Counted from the stretch's first letter, positions 17,513 through 26,849 are shown. The stretch: DNA of 64,000 bases from Leeuwenhoekiella palythoae (GCF_900130045.1 NZ_FQXT01000003.1:186001-250000); one strand, 5' to 3'. Notes: generated by a model not told the origin, from the sequence alone. Program-made: numbers and translations.

Positions 17513-18106
17513 TTATTTCTTTCTATCAAGCAATACCTGTTCAATATCATTTAGTCCAAAACCTTTAGCTTTCATCAATATGAGGTAATGAAAAAGAAGG
17601 TCGGCACTTTCATTTAAAAATAAATCATCGTTATCATCTTTTGCTTCAATAACAACTTCTACAGCTTCCTCTCCTACTTTCTGCGCAATTTTGTTGATTC
17701 CTTTTCTAAAAAGACTTGCGACATAACTATCGTCGTTATCCTGATTCGCTTTTCGGTCTGCAATAGTTTGCTCCAATTCCGTTAGAAAACCAAAAGTCTG
17801 CTTGTTATCCTCGCCCCAGCAATTATCTGTCCCGGTGTGACACGTAGGTCCTACTGGATTTACGGTCACCAAAAGCGAATCATTATCACAGTCATTTTTA
17901 ATAGCAACCAAATTCAAGAAGTTCCCACTTTCCTCGCCTTTTGTCCATAAACGCTGTTTGCTTCTACTGTAAAAAGTAACCCTTTTAGTAGTATTGGTTT
18001 TCAAATAAGCCTCTTCATTCATATAGCCCAGCATTAAAACCGTTTTAGTCTTAGCATCTTGAATTATCGCCGGCACGAGTCCGTTTTCATCGTATTTAAT
18101 TTCCAT
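17513..18106 (-). CDS. hisIE: bifunctional phosphoribosyl-AMP cyclohydrolase / phosphoribosyl-ATP pyrophosphatase
   Basis: Steps 2 and 3 of histidine synthesis in one 197-residue protein. The N-terminal HisI cyclohydrolase has the metal-binding cysteines (VAIKNDCDNDSLLV, VGPTCHTGTDNCW) and the MLGYMNEEAYLKT block. The C-terminal HisE pyrophosphatase helix bundle has GEEAVEVVIEAKDDND and LFHYLILMKAKG. It is the last gene of the operon, 29 bases after hisF and just before the terminator. Confidence 0.97.
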   Translation of the reverse strand: MEIKYDENGLVPAIIQDAKTKTVLMLGYMNEEAYLKTNTTKRVTFYSRSKQRLWTKGEESGNFLNLVAIKNDCDNDSLLVTVNPVGPTCHTGTDNCWGEDNKQTFGFLTELEQTIADRKANQDNDDSYVASLFRKGINKIAQKVGEEAVEVVIEAKDDNDDLFLNESADLLFHYLILMKAKGFGLNDIEQVLLDRKK

Positions 18107-18135
18107 TGTAACTATGTTGTTTTTCGGCTAGGTCA

Positions 18136-18891
18136 TTAAATTCTAACCGGGATATTATTTTCTTTTAAAACCTGTTTGAGTTCGGGAATGTCGATTTCGT
18201 GAAAATGAAACACACTCGCTGCCAAAGCTGCATCTGCTTTTCCATTTACAAAAGTATCTGCAAAATGCTGCATCGCTCCTGCTCCTCCCGAAGCAATAAT
18301 AGGAATATTCAGCATTGTACTCAACTTGGCTAAAGCTTCATCTGCAAATCCGTTTTTAGTACCGTCGTGGTCCATTGAGGTGAATAAGATCTCACCGGCG
18401 CCGCGGGTTTCCACCTCTTTTGCCCATTCAAATAAATCGAGTTCGGTTGGGACTTTTCCTCCTACAAGATGCACCGTCCACTTTCCATTGATCTGTTTAG
18501 CATCAATCGCCACCACTACACATTGCGAACCAAATTTTGCTGCCAAATCATTAATGAGTTGCGGATTTTTTACTGCGGAAGAATTGATTGAAACCTTATC
18601 AGCCCCATTCTGAAGCAACACATCTACATCTTCAACCGAAGAAATACCGCCGCCTACGGTAAACGGAATATTTATTTTTTCCGCTACGCGTAAAACCAGA
18701 TCGGCTAAGGTTTTTCGGCGTTCTTCTGTAGCCGAAATATCGAGAAAAACGAGTTCGTCTGCTCCTGTTTCGGCATATTTTGCAGCCAGTTCTACCGGAT
18801 CACCGGCGTCACGCAAGTCCACAAAATTGACACCTTTTACCGTTCTTCCGTTTTTGATATCGAGACAGGGAATTATACGTTTGGTTAACAT
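18136..18891 (-). CDS. hisF: imidazole glycerol phosphate synthase, cyclase subunit
   Basis: 251-residue (beta/alpha)8 barrel that uses ammonia from HisH to turn PRFAR into imidazole-glycerol phosphate and AICAR. Hallmarks are the catalytic Asp in [16 protein letters not shown] and a second Asp in [13 protein letters not shown], and the phosphate loops [10 protein letters not shown] and [11 protein letters not shown]. It starts 2 bases after the DinB-like gene, so it is translationally tied to that insertion. Confidence 0.97.
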   Translation of the reverse strand: MLTKRIIPCLDIKNGRTVKGVNFVDLRDAGDPVELAAKYAETGADELVFLDISATEERRKTLADLVLRVAEKINIPFTVGGGISSVEDVDVLLQNGADKVSINSSAVKNPQLINDLAAKFGSQCVVVAIDAKQINGKWTVHLVGGKVPTELDLFEWAKEVETRGAGEILFTSMDHDGTKNGFADEALAKLSTMLNIPIIASGGAGAMQHFADTFVNGKADAALAASVFHFHEIDIPELKQVLKENNIPVRI

Positions 18892-18893
18892 AA

Positions 18894-19415
18894 TTATTCT
18901 TTTTTATTTCTTTTATTCAAGTCAACATTAGAATAAAAACCTAAATCTTTTGACTTGAGCATTTTTACCCAAAAAGCAATCTGACCCGTATGATACGAAA
19001 AGTGTTCTACTAAATGAATAGTATTTCCAATACCTGAAAATTGATATCCTTGAACCTCCTTTATTTGAATTAGACGCTCATCAGAAACTTGAATTATCGT
19101 CGCTTTAACTTGATTAACCGTAGTCTCCAATTTATCTAACAACTCTTGTTTTAAAAGTCCACTTTCAGTTGAAAATTCTAAATCTCTAACTCGATCATCT
19201 GAAGCTCCACTTAAAGAAGAAATCCCATATTGAGTCAGATTTCCGCATAGGTGTAAAATCAAATTGCCTATGCTGTTTAGCGTGGGATTGGGTTTTAACC
19301 AGATCTCTTCTTCTGTGATTTGAGCAAATGCAATTCTTATCATTCTAAGGTTTTCATCTAACCTGTAGAAAATATTTTTGACCAATTCTTCTCTAAAAGT
19401 TGAAGCATTATTCAT
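18894..19415 (-). CDS. DinB-superfamily (DUF1572-like) protein inside the his operon
   Basis: 173 residues, a four-helix-bundle DinB/YfiT-like protein. Likely metal-binding His residues are in [15 protein letters not shown] and [15 protein letters not shown], the usual three-His arrangement. Members are often thiol-dependent transferases or enzymes of unknown activity. The gene lies between hisA and hisF, overlaps the hisA stop by 8 bases and ends 2 bases before hisF. It must therefore be transcribed and probably translated with them. No histidine-pathway role is known to me; it could be cargo or a protective function. Confidence 0.85.
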   Translation of the reverse strand: MNNASTFREELVKNIFYRLDENLRMIRIAFAQITEEEIWLKPNPTLNSIGNLILHLCGNLTQYGISSLSGASDDRVRDLEFSTESGLLKQELLDKLETTVNQVKATIIQVSDERLIQIKEVQGYQFSGIGNTIHLVEHFSYHTGQIAFWVKMLKSKDLGFYSNVDLNKRNKKE

Positions 19416-20136
19416 GTCCCAAAATATAATTTTCCAACTGTTTCATTGAAATGCGGCCTTCATAGATCGCTTTACCGATTATCGTTCCTTCGCAGCCTAA
19501 TTCAGCTAATTTTGGTAATTCGTCAAAACTTGAAATTCCGCCGGAAGCGATCAGTTTCAAGTTCTTCGTTTCTTCTAAAATACGCTTATACAGCTCAAAA
19601 GAAGGTCCTTCTAACATCCCGTCTTTACTAATATCGGTACAAATCACATAAGAAACTCCTTCCTTTTGATAGCCTTGAATAAACGGAATCAATTCTTCTT
19701 TAGACTCTTCAAGCCAGCCGCTGACCGCAACTTTTTCATCTTTAGCATCTGCGCCTAAAATGATTTTATTAGCGCCAAATTTCTGTAACCAACTTTTAAA
19801 AGTCTCAGGATCTTTAACGGCAATGCTTCCACCGGTGATTTGTGAAGCACCACTTTCAAAGGCAATGCGCAGATCATCGTCGGTTTTAAGTCCGCCTCCA
19901 AAATCAATTTTTAGGCTGGTTTGAGAAGCAATTTGCTCCAGCACCTTATGATTGACAATATGTTTGCTTTTAGCACCATCTAAGTCAACCAAATGCAAAT
20001 ATTGAATCCCGTGGGCTTCAAATTCCTTTGCAACCTCTAACGGACTCTCATTATATATTTTTTTGGTGTTGTAATCACCTTTAGATAGGCGCACACACTT
20101 ACCATCGATTATATCTATTGCTGGGATTATTCTCAT
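19408..20136 (-). CDS. hisA: ProFAR isomerase
   Basis: 242-residue barrel enzyme, paralogous to HisF, opening the ProFAR ribose ring to PRFAR. Motifs: [20 protein letters not shown] with the catalytic Asp, [27 protein letters not shown] with the second Asp, and [11 protein letters not shown] with the phosphate-binding loop. It overlaps hisH upstream by 4 bases (ATGA) and the DinB-like gene downstream by 8. Confidence 0.97.
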   Translation of the reverse strand: MRIIPAIDIIDGKCVRLSKGDYNTKKIYNESPLEVAKEFEAHGIQYLHLVDLDGAKSKHIVNHKVLEQIASQTSLKIDFGGGLKTDDDLRIAFESGASQITGGSIAVKDPETFKSWLQKFGANKIILGADAKDEKVAVSGWLEESKEELIPFIQGYQKEGVSYVICTDISKDGMLEGPSFELYKRILEETKNLKLIASGGISSFDELPKLAELGCEGTIIGKAIYEGRISMKQLENYILGHE

Positions 20137-20714
20137 AGGGCTAAGAAGTTTTTTAAAATTTGTTCGCCAACGACTCCACTTTTCTCCGGGTGAAATTGTA
20201 CTCCGTAAAAATTATCCTTTTGCAAGGCCGAAGCGTAATCCACACCATAAGTCGTGGTGGCTATTTTTTGATCGCAGGTTGGTGCGTAGAAACTGTGTAC
20301 CAAATACATAAAACTATGCTCTGGTATGTCTTTAAATAATAGAGTTTTTAAACTTTCGATTTCGTTCCAGCCGATTTGTGGAACTTTGACTTTGTTTGAG
20401 AATTTAACCACATTAACATCAAAAATCCCTAAACCTGTGGTGTCTCCTTCGGTGGAATGGTTACACATCAACTGCATTCCCAGACATATTCCTAAAACGG
20501 GTTGCTTCAGCGTAGGAATCACTTTATCTAAACCGGTCGCTTTCAATTTAGCCATTGCACTGCTAGCCTCTCCAACACCCGGAAAAATCACTTTGTCAGC
20601 TGCTTTGATTTCGTCTGCATCATCAGACAATATCGCGTGAACGCCCAAGCGTTCAAAAGCAAATTTGATACTTTGAATATTTCCTGCTCCGTAATTGATT
20701 ATTACTAGTTTCAT
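20133..20714 (-). CDS. hisH: imidazole glycerol phosphate synthase, glutamine amidotransferase subunit
   Basis: 193-residue class I glutaminase delivering ammonia to HisF. The catalytic Cys is in [10 protein letters not shown], and the His/Glu pair in VQFHPEKSG. The N-terminal [20 protein letters not shown] is typical. It sits 4 bases after hisB and overlaps hisA by 4, placing the two halves of the synthase in one coupled cluster, although hisF itself is two genes further down. Confidence 0.97.
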   Translation of the reverse strand: MKLVIINYGAGNIQSIKFAFERLGVHAILSDDADEIKAADKVIFPGVGEASSAMAKLKATGLDKVIPTLKQPVLGICLGMQLMCNHSTEGDTTGLGIFDVNVVKFSNKVKVPQIGWNEIESLKTLLFKDIPEHSFMYLVHSFYAPTCDQKIATTTYGVDYASALQKDNFYGVQFHPEKSGVVGEQILKNFLAL

Positions 20715-20718
20715 AAGC

Positions 20719-21876
20719 TTACAACATTCCTTTTGTACTGGGCAATACCATTTTGTCTGGATCGCGTTTCACAGCAACTTTAATCGCTTTAGCAAAAGCT
20801 TTAAAAATGGCTTCGATTTTGTGATGCTCATTTGTGCCTTCTGCCTTTATATTGAGGTTTGCGCGTGCACCGTCTGTAAAGGATTTGAAAAAATGATAAA
20901 ACATTTCAGTAGGCATCTCCCCTATTTTCTCGCGTTTAAAGTCGGCTTCCCATACCAACCAATTACGCCCACCAAAATCTATGGCTACCTGCGCTAGACA
21001 ATCATCCATGGGTAAGCAAAAACCGTAACGCTCAATACCTAGTTTGTTACTCAAAGCTTTAGAAAAAACTTCACCTAAAGCGATCGCGGTATCTTCAATT
21101 GTGTGATGCTCATCAACCTCGAGATCGCCATCTACGTGAATTTTTAAGTCCATGGAGCCGTGTCTAGCGATTTGATCTAACATATGATCAAAAAATGCTA
21201 GTCCGGTGTTGATATCGCTTTTGCCGGTTCCGTCAAGATTCAACTTGATTTCTATGTCGGTTTCGTTGGTTTTTCTGGAGATCGAAGCGGTGCGTTCTTT
21301 CAGCTTCAAAAATTCATAAATCTTTTGCCAGTCTGTAGTTTCTAAGGCAATATAAGCATCAAGATCTTCCCGTTTGGTGGTGATTTCATCGGCACCTAAA
21401 TCAGTATGATCACTGATAAAAATACCCTGTGCCCCAAGATTTTTAGCCAGTTCTATATCTGTTATACGATCTCCCAGAACAAAGGAGTTGGCAAGATCGT
21501 AATCTTCAGAGAAAAACTCGGTTAACATTCCCGTGCCTGGTTTACGGGTGTCTGCCTGATCCTCAGGAAAAGTTTTATCTATAAAAACGTCATCAAACAC
21601 AACACCTTCGTTTTCAAAGGATTTTAAAATGAAATTATGCACCGGCCAGAACGTATCTTCAGGAAAAATATCGGTACCTAAACCATCTTGATTGGTGATC
21701 ATGACCAACTTGTAATCAAGCTCTTGAGCAATTTTACCTAAATAGGTAAAAGCTTTTGGGTAAAAAGTCACCTTTTCAAAAGCATCCACTTGATATCCGG
21801 GCGGCTCTTTAATGATCGTTCCGTCCCGATCAATGAATAATACTTTTTGTTTTTTGGAGGTAGTTTCGGTAGTCAT
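20719..21876 (-). CDS. hisB: bifunctional histidinol-phosphatase / imidazoleglycerol-phosphate dehydratase
   Basis: 385 residues in two domains. Residues ~1-170 are a HAD phosphatase: nucleophile motif FIDRDGTII, then [12 protein letters not shown] and [14 protein letters not shown]. Residues ~190-385 are the IGP dehydratase: [45 protein letters not shown] and [16 protein letters not shown], with the metal-binding His clusters. This fused HisNB form, also found in enterobacteria, catalyses steps 6 and 8. It lies 9 bases after hisC. Confidence 0.97.
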   Translation of the reverse strand: MTTETTSKKQKVLFIDRDGTIIKEPPGYQVDAFEKVTFYPKAFTYLGKIAQELDYKLVMITNQDGLGTDIFPEDTFWPVHNFILKSFENEGVVFDDVFIDKTFPEDQADTRKPGTGMLTEFFSEDYDLANSFVLGDRITDIELAKNLGAQGIFISDHTDLGADEITTKREDLDAYIALETTDWQKIYEFLKLKERTASISRKTNETDIEIKLNLDGTGKSDINTGLAFFDHMLDQIARHGSMDLKIHVDGDLEVDEHHTIEDTAIALGEVFSKALSNKLGIERYGFCLPMDDCLAQVAIDFGGRNWLVWEADFKREKIGEMPTEMFYHFFKSFTDGARANLNIKAEGTNEHHKIEAIFKAFAKAIKVAVKRDPDKMVLPSTKGML

Positions 21877-21885
21877 TTATTATAG

Positions 21886-22938
21886 TTAAACCAGTTCTTT
21901 GAGAGCGGTAATTAGTTTTTCATTTTCGGTGGTTGTCCCTACGGTAAAGCGTAGTGTATTTTCGCATAAAGCCTGTGTACTTCTATTACGAACCACAATT
22001 CCTTTTTTGATCAATTGGTCGTAACGTTTGTTGGCATCATCCACTTTTGCTAAAATAAAATTAGCTTCAGATGGATAAACTTTTTTAACAAAATTCACTT
22101 GAAGTAACACTTTAGATAAAACATCTCTTTCCTTTAAAATCGTGCTGATTTCACCTTGAACCTTTTCATCGTCAAGCACACGTTCTAACGCGCGTTTTTG
22201 CGTGAGTTCATTTACATTATAAGGCGGTTTAATCTTGTTTAAGATCGAAATAATTGCTGCGGAAGCATAACATATTCCTAAGCGAATTCCCGCTAGGCCA
22301 TAGGCTTTAGACAAGGTTTGTGTCACGACTAGATTAGGATATTGCTGAAGCTTTGTCGTCCAACTTTCTTCTGGAGAGAAATCAATATACGCCTCATCTA
22401 CGACAACCAATCCTTTAAAATTCTGAAGCAGCACTTCGATAGCATCTGCCTTAAAACTATTGGCCGTAGGATTGTTTGGTGAACATAGAAAAAGCATTTT
22501 TGTTTGATGGTCTGCCTGATCCAGAATTTTAGCAACTTGGGGCTGAAAATCTTCAGACAGCAATACTTCACGGTTAGCAATATCATTAGTAGCTGCCAGC
22601 ACTCCGTACATTCCGTAAGTAGGCGGTAACGTAATCACGTTATCTTGCTTAGGCTCACAAAAAGCTCTGAATAATAAATCGAGTACTTCATCGCTTCCGT
22701 TACCTAAAAGAATTTGATCAACCGGCACCCGTTTTAAGGACGATAAATGTTGTTTTAAAGTAAGCTGTTGTGGATCTGGATAGCGATTGACACCGTTTTC
22801 AAACGGATTTTCATTTGCATCAAGAAATACCATATCCTCGTGAAAATCTTTAAACTCATCACGAGCCGAAGAATAGGGTTTTAACTGCGCAACATTGGCG
22901 CGAATCAAACGCTCTAAATTAAAAGTAGTTGCAGTCAT
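21886..22938 (-). CDS. hisC: histidinol-phosphate aminotransferase
   Basis: 350-residue class II, PLP-dependent aminotransferase making histidinol phosphate from imidazole-acetol phosphate with glutamate. Visible motifs: ANENPFENGVNRYPDPQ, LGNGSDEVLDLLFRAFC, CSPNNPTANSF, VVVDEAYIDF, and the PLP lysine in TLSKAYGLAGIRLG. The start codon shares one base with the hisD stop (TAATG), indicating coupled translation. Confidence 0.97.
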   Translation of the reverse strand: MTATTFNLERLIRANVAQLKPYSSARDEFKDFHEDMVFLDANENPFENGVNRYPDPQQLTLKQHLSSLKRVPVDQILLGNGSDEVLDLLFRAFCEPKQDNVITLPPTYGMYGVLAATNDIANREVLLSEDFQPQVAKILDQADHQTKMLFLCSPNNPTANSFKADAIEVLLQNFKGLVVVDEAYIDFSPEESWTTKLQQYPNLVVTQTLSKAYGLAGIRLGICYASAAIISILNKIKPPYNVNELTQKRALERVLDDEKVQGEISTILKERDVLSKVLLQVNFVKKVYPSEANFILAKVDDANKRYDQLIKKGIVVRNRSTQALCENTLRFTVGTTTENEKLITALKELV

Positions 22939-24230
22939 TAATTTGAATTTGCGAGTTGAGTTAAACGTAAAGTCACTGCATTTTTGTGTGCCTGTAAGCC
23001 TTCGGCAGCAGCCATAAGTTCGATTGCTTTACCAATATTCTGAATTCCTTCCGACGTAATTTCCTGAAAGGTCATACTCTTCATAAAACTGTCAAGATTT
23101 ACACCGCTGTATTGTTTAGCATACCCGTTAGTTGGCAAAGTATGGTTAGTTCCTGAGGCATAATCCCCGGCACTTTCAGGGGTATAATTTCCTATAAAAA
23201 CAGAACCTGCATTAGCAATATTTTCTACATAAAATGCATTATCTGAAGTAGCCACAATAAAGTGTTCAGGACCATACTCATCAATAAGTTCCAAAGCGAG
23301 TTCTTTAGTCTCAACAAAAATCAGCTTACTGTTTGCAATGGCTTTTTCTGCAATGGCTTTTCTGGAAAGCGCTTGCAGCTGCTCTTGAACTTCTTGCGCA
23401 ACAGCTTTGATTAAATCTTTAGAGGTGGAAACAAGAATAACTTGACTATCCACACCGTGCTCAGCCTGACTTAATAAATCTGAAGCTACAAAGGCAGCTT
23501 CGGCAGTATCGTCAGCAACAACTAATAATTCAGACGGACCTGCCGGCATATCAATGCTAACATTGAATTGAGTTGCCATTTGCTTAGCTACCGTTACAAA
23601 CTGATTTCCGGGACCGAAAATCTTATACACTTTTGGAATACTCGGTGTACCAAACGTCATTGCTCCAATAGCTTGAATTCCGCCAACTTTGAAGATTTTG
23701 TCAATACCGCAAAGTTGAGCGGTAAATAAAATTGCAGGATTGATATTCCCTTCTTTATCAGGTGGTGTACAAAGCACCACTTCTTTACAGCCTGCTATTT
23801 TTGCCGGAACAGCCAGCATTAAAATGGTTGAAAACAAGGGCGCAGTTCCTCCGGGAATGTACAAACCTACTTTCTGAATAGGCCGCTTTTCTTGCCAACA
23901 TTTTACACCAGGTGCGGTTTCTAACTCAATTTTTTCGGTGCGCTGTGCTTTGTGAAATGCTTCAATATTAGCTTTTGCAAGCGTGATCGCTTCTTTTAAA
24001 TGGGCATCCAAGTTTGCTACAGCAGCAGTAATTTCCGCAGGAGTTACTTCAAAAGAATTCAAGCTGATCCCATCAAATTTTTGAGTGTATTTCTCAATTG
24101 CTACGTCACCGTCATTTTGAATTGCTTCAAAAACCTCTAAAACGGTTTTTTCAATCTGCTTGTAAGTTTGTGTAGGGCGTTTTAGAATCTCATTCCATTG
24201 CGAACGCTCAGGATTTACAATCGTATTCAT
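22938..24230 (-). CDS. hisD: histidinol dehydrogenase
   Basis: 430 residues, the usual length. It oxidises histidinol to histidine in two NAD-dependent steps, with zinc. The motifs VGLYIPGGTAPLFSTILM, GGIQAIGAMTFGT, IFGPGNQFVTVAKQ, IDMPAGPSELLVVADD and SQAEHGVDSQVILV are all present, as are GPEHFIV and AGDYASGTNHTLPT near the end. It lies 21 bases after hisG. Confidence 0.97.
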   Translation of the reverse strand: MNTIVNPERSQWNEILKRPTQTYKQIEKTVLEVFEAIQNDGDVAIEKYTQKFDGISLNSFEVTPAEITAAVANLDAHLKEAITLAKANIEAFHKAQRTEKIELETAPGVKCWQEKRPIQKVGLYIPGGTAPLFSTILMLAVPAKIAGCKEVVLCTPPDKEGNINPAILFTAQLCGIDKIFKVGGIQAIGAMTFGTPSIPKVYKIFGPGNQFVTVAKQMATQFNVSIDMPAGPSELLVVADDTAEAAFVASDLLSQAEHGVDSQVILVSTSKDLIKAVAQEVQEQLQALSRKAIAEKAIANSKLIFVETKELALELIDEYGPEHFIVATSDNAFYVENIANAGSVFIGNYTPESAGDYASGTNHTLPTNGYAKQYSGVNLDSFMKSMTFQEITSEGIQNIGKAIELMAAAEGLQAHKNAVTLRLTQLANSN

Positions 24231-24251
24231 ACGTCTTCCTTAGTCTAAAAA

Positions 24252-25112
24252 TTAGAGCACCATCTTTTCTATATCACTCACTAAAATTCCTTGAGCGCCA
24301 GAATCTTTAAGATTATCAATGACCTCCCAGAACTTATTCTTGTCAATTACCGAATGTACACTACTCCATCCCTTTTCAGCAAGCGGCAACACCGTAGGAC
24401 TTTTCATTCCCGGTAGCAATGCGATGATTTCGTCTAAACGATCGTTCGGTGCGTTTAACAATACGTATTTGTAGTCACGCCCCTTTAGCACCGCTTTAAT
24501 TCTAAATAACAATTTGTCTAGAATGGTCTGACGCTCCTCATCGATTTTAGGTGAGACTGCAAGAACGGCTTCAGAAGTAAGCATCACTTCAACCTCTTTA
24601 AGGTTGTTTTTAAATAATGTACTTCCACTAGACACGATGTCACAAATACCGTCTGCGAGGCCGATATTAGGAGCAATTTCTACCGAACCATTAATGATAT
24701 GAAGATCTGCTTTGACGTTATACTTACTTAAATAATTAAGCACGGTATTAGGGTATGAAGTAGCGATTTTCTTTCCTTCAAAATCTGATACCGAATCATA
24801 TTTAACTCCTTTTGGAATCGCTAAAGACACCCGGCATTTTGAAAAACCTAGTTTCTGAGCTATAGCTATATCCTCGCCTTTTTCGATCAAAACATTTTCA
24901 CCAATGATCGCGATATCAACAACCCCGTCTCTCAGGTATTGTGGAATGTCACCATTGCGGAGGTAAAATACTTCAAGTGGAAAATTAGCAGCATTCGCTT
25001 TCAATTGATCACGACCGTTGTCTATAGAGATTCCGCAGTCTTTTAAAATTTGTAAAGAATCTTCGTTGAGTCTGCCTGACTTCTGAATTGCGATTCTAAT
25101 TTTTTTATTCAT
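24252..25112 (-). CDS. hisG: ATP phosphoribosyltransferase, long form
   Basis: 286 residues: the committed first step, joining ATP and PRPP. The N-terminal two-lobed catalytic part carries IRIAIQKSGRLNEDSL and the PRPP loop DIVSSGSTLFKNNL. The C-terminal ~75 residues (MKSPTVLPLAEKGWSSVHSV) are the ACT/PII-like regulatory domain of the long HisG form, so the enzyme should be feedback-inhibited by histidine. The first structural gene of the operon, it follows the attenuator at 25147-25188. Confidence 0.97.
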   Translation of the reverse strand: MNKKIRIAIQKSGRLNEDSLQILKDCGISIDNGRDQLKANAANFPLEVFYLRNGDIPQYLRDGVVDIAIIGENVLIEKGEDIAIAQKLGFSKCRVSLAIPKGVKYDSVSDFEGKKIATSYPNTVLNYLSKYNVKADLHIINGSVEIAPNIGLADGICDIVSSGSTLFKNNLKEVEVMLTSEAVLAVSPKIDEERQTILDKLLFRIKAVLKGRDYKYVLLNAPNDRLDEIIALLPGMKSPTVLPLAEKGWSSVHSVIDKNKFWEVIDNLKDSGAQGILVSDIEKMVL

Positions 25113-25146
25113 TTTTTTAGGTTTGATTGGTAGTCTGAGCTATTCT

Positions 25147-25188
25147 AAACAGAAAACCCGTTTGAAAAGCTCAAACGGGTTACTGTTT
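25147..25188 (-). terminator. attenuator hairpin of the his operon
   Basis: Core perfect stem of 11 base pairs (25155-25165 with 25171-25181; 5-base loop), extended by a second 6-bp block (25147-25152 with 25183-25188, AAACAG/CTGTTT). The minus strand ends GGGTTTTCTGTTT, giving a U-rich exit. It lies 30-70 bases downstream of the leader peptide stop and upstream of hisG. The leader segment CTCAAGCGAGG (25221-25231) can pair with CCCGTTTGAG (25170-25179), the 5' arm of this hairpin. That provides an antiterminator. Confidence 0.88.
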
Positions 25189-25217
25189 TTTATACGTCAA
25201 TTATATATACAACATCT

Positions 25218-25274
25218 TTACCTCGCTTGAGTGCGTGAATAAAAATGATGATGATGTAATGCTGTTTTTCTCAT
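25218..25274 (-). CDS. hisL: his operon leader peptide (four consecutive His codons)
   Basis: ATG at 25274 opens an 18-codon frame ending in TAA at 25218-25220. It translates as MRKTALHHHHFYSRTQAR, with His at residues 7-10. The four tandem His codons, the short length, the position upstream of hisG and the hairpin that follows make it a classical attenuation leader peptide. When charged tRNA-His is scarce the ribosome would stall at residues 7-10, leaving 25221-25231 free to pair with the 5' arm of the attenuator. When His is plentiful it would reach the stop, cover that segment and let the terminator form. Seen directly in sequence; the mechanism is inferred from the enterobacterial paradigm. 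Confidence 0.93.
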   Translation of the reverse strand: MRKTALHHHHFYSRTQAR

Positions 25275-25364
25275 AATACAGGGCGAATTTATAAAAAAAA
25301 TCCTTTTTACGTGCATTATATCGAATACATTTAACAGCTTGATGTGATTTTTATCTTAAAGACT

Positions 25365-25372
25365 TACATTTG
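25365..25372 (+). promoter_or_regulatory. -7 element (TACATTTG) for the OmpA/HhH gene pair
   Basis: TACATTTG matches the Bacteroidota -7 consensus TAnnTTTG perfectly and lies 16 bases before the ATG at 25389. A possible -33 TTG at 25339-25341 is spaced slightly too far away. Confidence 0.5.
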
Positions 25373-25388
25373 AGAAAATTACTAACCG

Positions 25389-26117
25389 ATGAAGAATTTT
25401 CTTATAGCATTCTCCGTATTTACCTGCTGGTGTGTAGTAGGTCTGTACTTTTTGAACGCTACTGGAGCATTCAATAATCGCAAGAGTCTTTTTGTTGACG
25501 CTTCGTCTACTGTCGAATCCCCAAATTCTGGTACTATTAAAAAGCAAGCTCCTGGATATGTATTAGATTCTATTTATCAAGCTACGGAACCTACAGAACA
25601 ACTAGCAAATAGAGGAATTTATCAAGATAGCAGCCTTGCTAAAACCGGAAATTACGATAAACTCATAGATGACATTCAAAAAAGAATGGAACGTAACCAG
25701 CGTGCTATTGATGAAGATGAAGAACGTTTGCGCCTCGCAAAATTGAGCAAAACGGCAACTACCAAAGCCACTAAACCAAATGCTGACATAACCTTTCGAC
25801 CTGTTTTTAAAATGGCACGTTTAGTGCGTGATGAAAATGCATCGCGTTTTTTAGCAGAAGTTGAACGAAGATTAAAAATCAAACCTCAGGCTAAAATTGA
25901 AATTATAGGGTATACAGATCATATTGGAGATGATCGAGATAACTATGTAATTGCCTTAGAACAAGCTCAAAAAATTAGGTTATTTCTCATAAAAAGCCTT
26001 AATTTACCTGAAAATCAAGTTATTGCATTATCAAAAGGAGAAGAATTTCCTTTATATCCCCGAGAGCAAGAAGATAAAATAGAATTAAATAACCGCTACG
26101 AACTGATATTTAAATAA
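25389..26117 (+). CDS. OmpA-family C-terminal domain protein, membrane-anchored
   Basis: 242 residues. The N-terminus MKNFLIAFSVFTCWCVVGLYF is a single hydrophobic helix with no clear signal-peptidase site, so it is probably an inner-membrane anchor. A charged helical linker follows (residues ~75-120, QKRMERNQRAIDEDEERLR). The C-terminal ~110 residues are an OmpA-like peptidoglycan-binding domain (KIEIIGYTDHIGDDRDNYVIAL, LSKGEEFPLYPREQEDKIELNNR). It could tether an envelope complex to the cell wall. It shares one base (TAATG) with the next gene. Confidence 0.8.
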   Translation: MKNFLIAFSVFTCWCVVGLYFLNATGAFNNRKSLFVDASSTVESPNSGTIKKQAPGYVLDSIYQATEPTEQLANRGIYQDSSLAKTGNYDKLIDDIQKRMERNQRAIDEDEERLRLAKLSKTATTKATKPNADITFRPVFKMARLVRDENASRFLAEVERRLKIKPQAKIEIIGYTDHIGDDRDNYVIALEQAQKIRLFLIKSLNLPENQVIALSKGEEFPLYPREQEDKIELNNRYELIFK

Positions 26118-26710
26118 TGCTCCATCTAGTTTTGACACAAACCAATAACGATTACGTCTCTATACCCTTAGTGTATATAGAGGTTATTGTATTGATGTTG
26201 GGTGCCTTTTCTATAGGTTATTTCTTTGCATATTATTATCAGAAAAGCAAATATGTAAAGCGGATTTCTAATCTGCGCCAAAAGCTTTCAGAACAAGCAG
26301 GTGTTGCTATTGAAGATCCAAATCTAGAGGAAACATTACCCGATGAGGATATTCAAATTGCGGCCAAAGCGAAAAAGAAACGTTTCGCTCAAGACGAACT
26401 CGATAAAACCAGAACTGAATTAGATTTTGAGCGTATTGGTTACGCATCCTATGAAGATGCAGATGATCTTCAAAAAATTATCGGGATTGGGCCCTATACC
26501 GAAGAAAAACTCAATACGATTGGTATTTACACCTTTGATCAGATCAGTAAGTTTAATACGCGAGATATCGAGATCGTTACTGAGCGCATTCAATTTTTTC
26601 CAGATCGCATCGTAAATGATAATTGGGTAGCCAAAGCCAAATTGCTTCAAGAAACCAAGCAGCAAATTAAACTGCGTAGGGATCGAAACGTTAGAATGAA
26701 AAAAGCCTAA
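26117..26710 (+). CDS. membrane-anchored helix-hairpin-helix protein of unknown function
   Basis: 197 residues. One transmembrane helix at ~18-40 (YIEVIVLMLGAFSIGYFFAYY) is followed by a charged linker. A C-terminal helix-hairpin-helix domain follows: DLQKIIGIGPYTEEKLNTIG and then YTFDQISKFNTRDIEIVTE. This resembles the helical domain seen in ribosomal L21-fused or NADH-dehydrogenase-associated proteins. Such HhH domains bind DNA or RNA non-specifically or mediate protein contacts. The start overlaps the OmpA-domain stop by one base, so the two are a translationally coupled envelope pair. Function unknown. Confidence 0.75.
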   Translation: MLHLVLTQTNNDYVSIPLVYIEVIVLMLGAFSIGYFFAYYYQKSKYVKRISNLRQKLSEQAGVAIEDPNLEETLPDEDIQIAAKAKKKRFAQDELDKTRTELDFERIGYASYEDADDLQKIIGIGPYTEEKLNTIGIYTFDQISKFNTRDIEIVTERIQFFPDRIVNDNWVAKAKLLQETKQQIKLRRDRNVRMKKA

Positions 26711-26736
26711 GATTCTTTGCACAAAGACTGTTACAA

Positions 26737-26776
26737 CACAAAAAAACCGAATCGTAATCGATTCGGTTTTTTTGTG
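26737..26776. terminator. bidirectional intrinsic terminator
   Basis: A perfect 18-base inverted repeat, cacaaaaaaaccgaatcg (26737-26754) / cgattcggtttttttgtg (26759-26776), with a 4-base loop. T-runs on both strands serve the HhH gene and the convergent SPFH operon. Confidence 0.95.
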
Positions 26777-26849
26777 ATTTTATTGGCGTCGCCAATGAGG
26801 TGAAACTCCCTCCAACTTACAGAAATTTGCCAAGAGACAGTTGATTAGG

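Noticed and set aside
20326-20640. Open frame antisense to hisH
   Set aside because: Lies fully inside a certain gene, with no motif or promoter; a frame shadow.
25284-25291. TAAATTCG as the his operon -7 promoter element
   Set aside because: One mismatch to TAnnTTTG and no -33 element at the right distance; leader would be only a few bases, so not listed as a feature.
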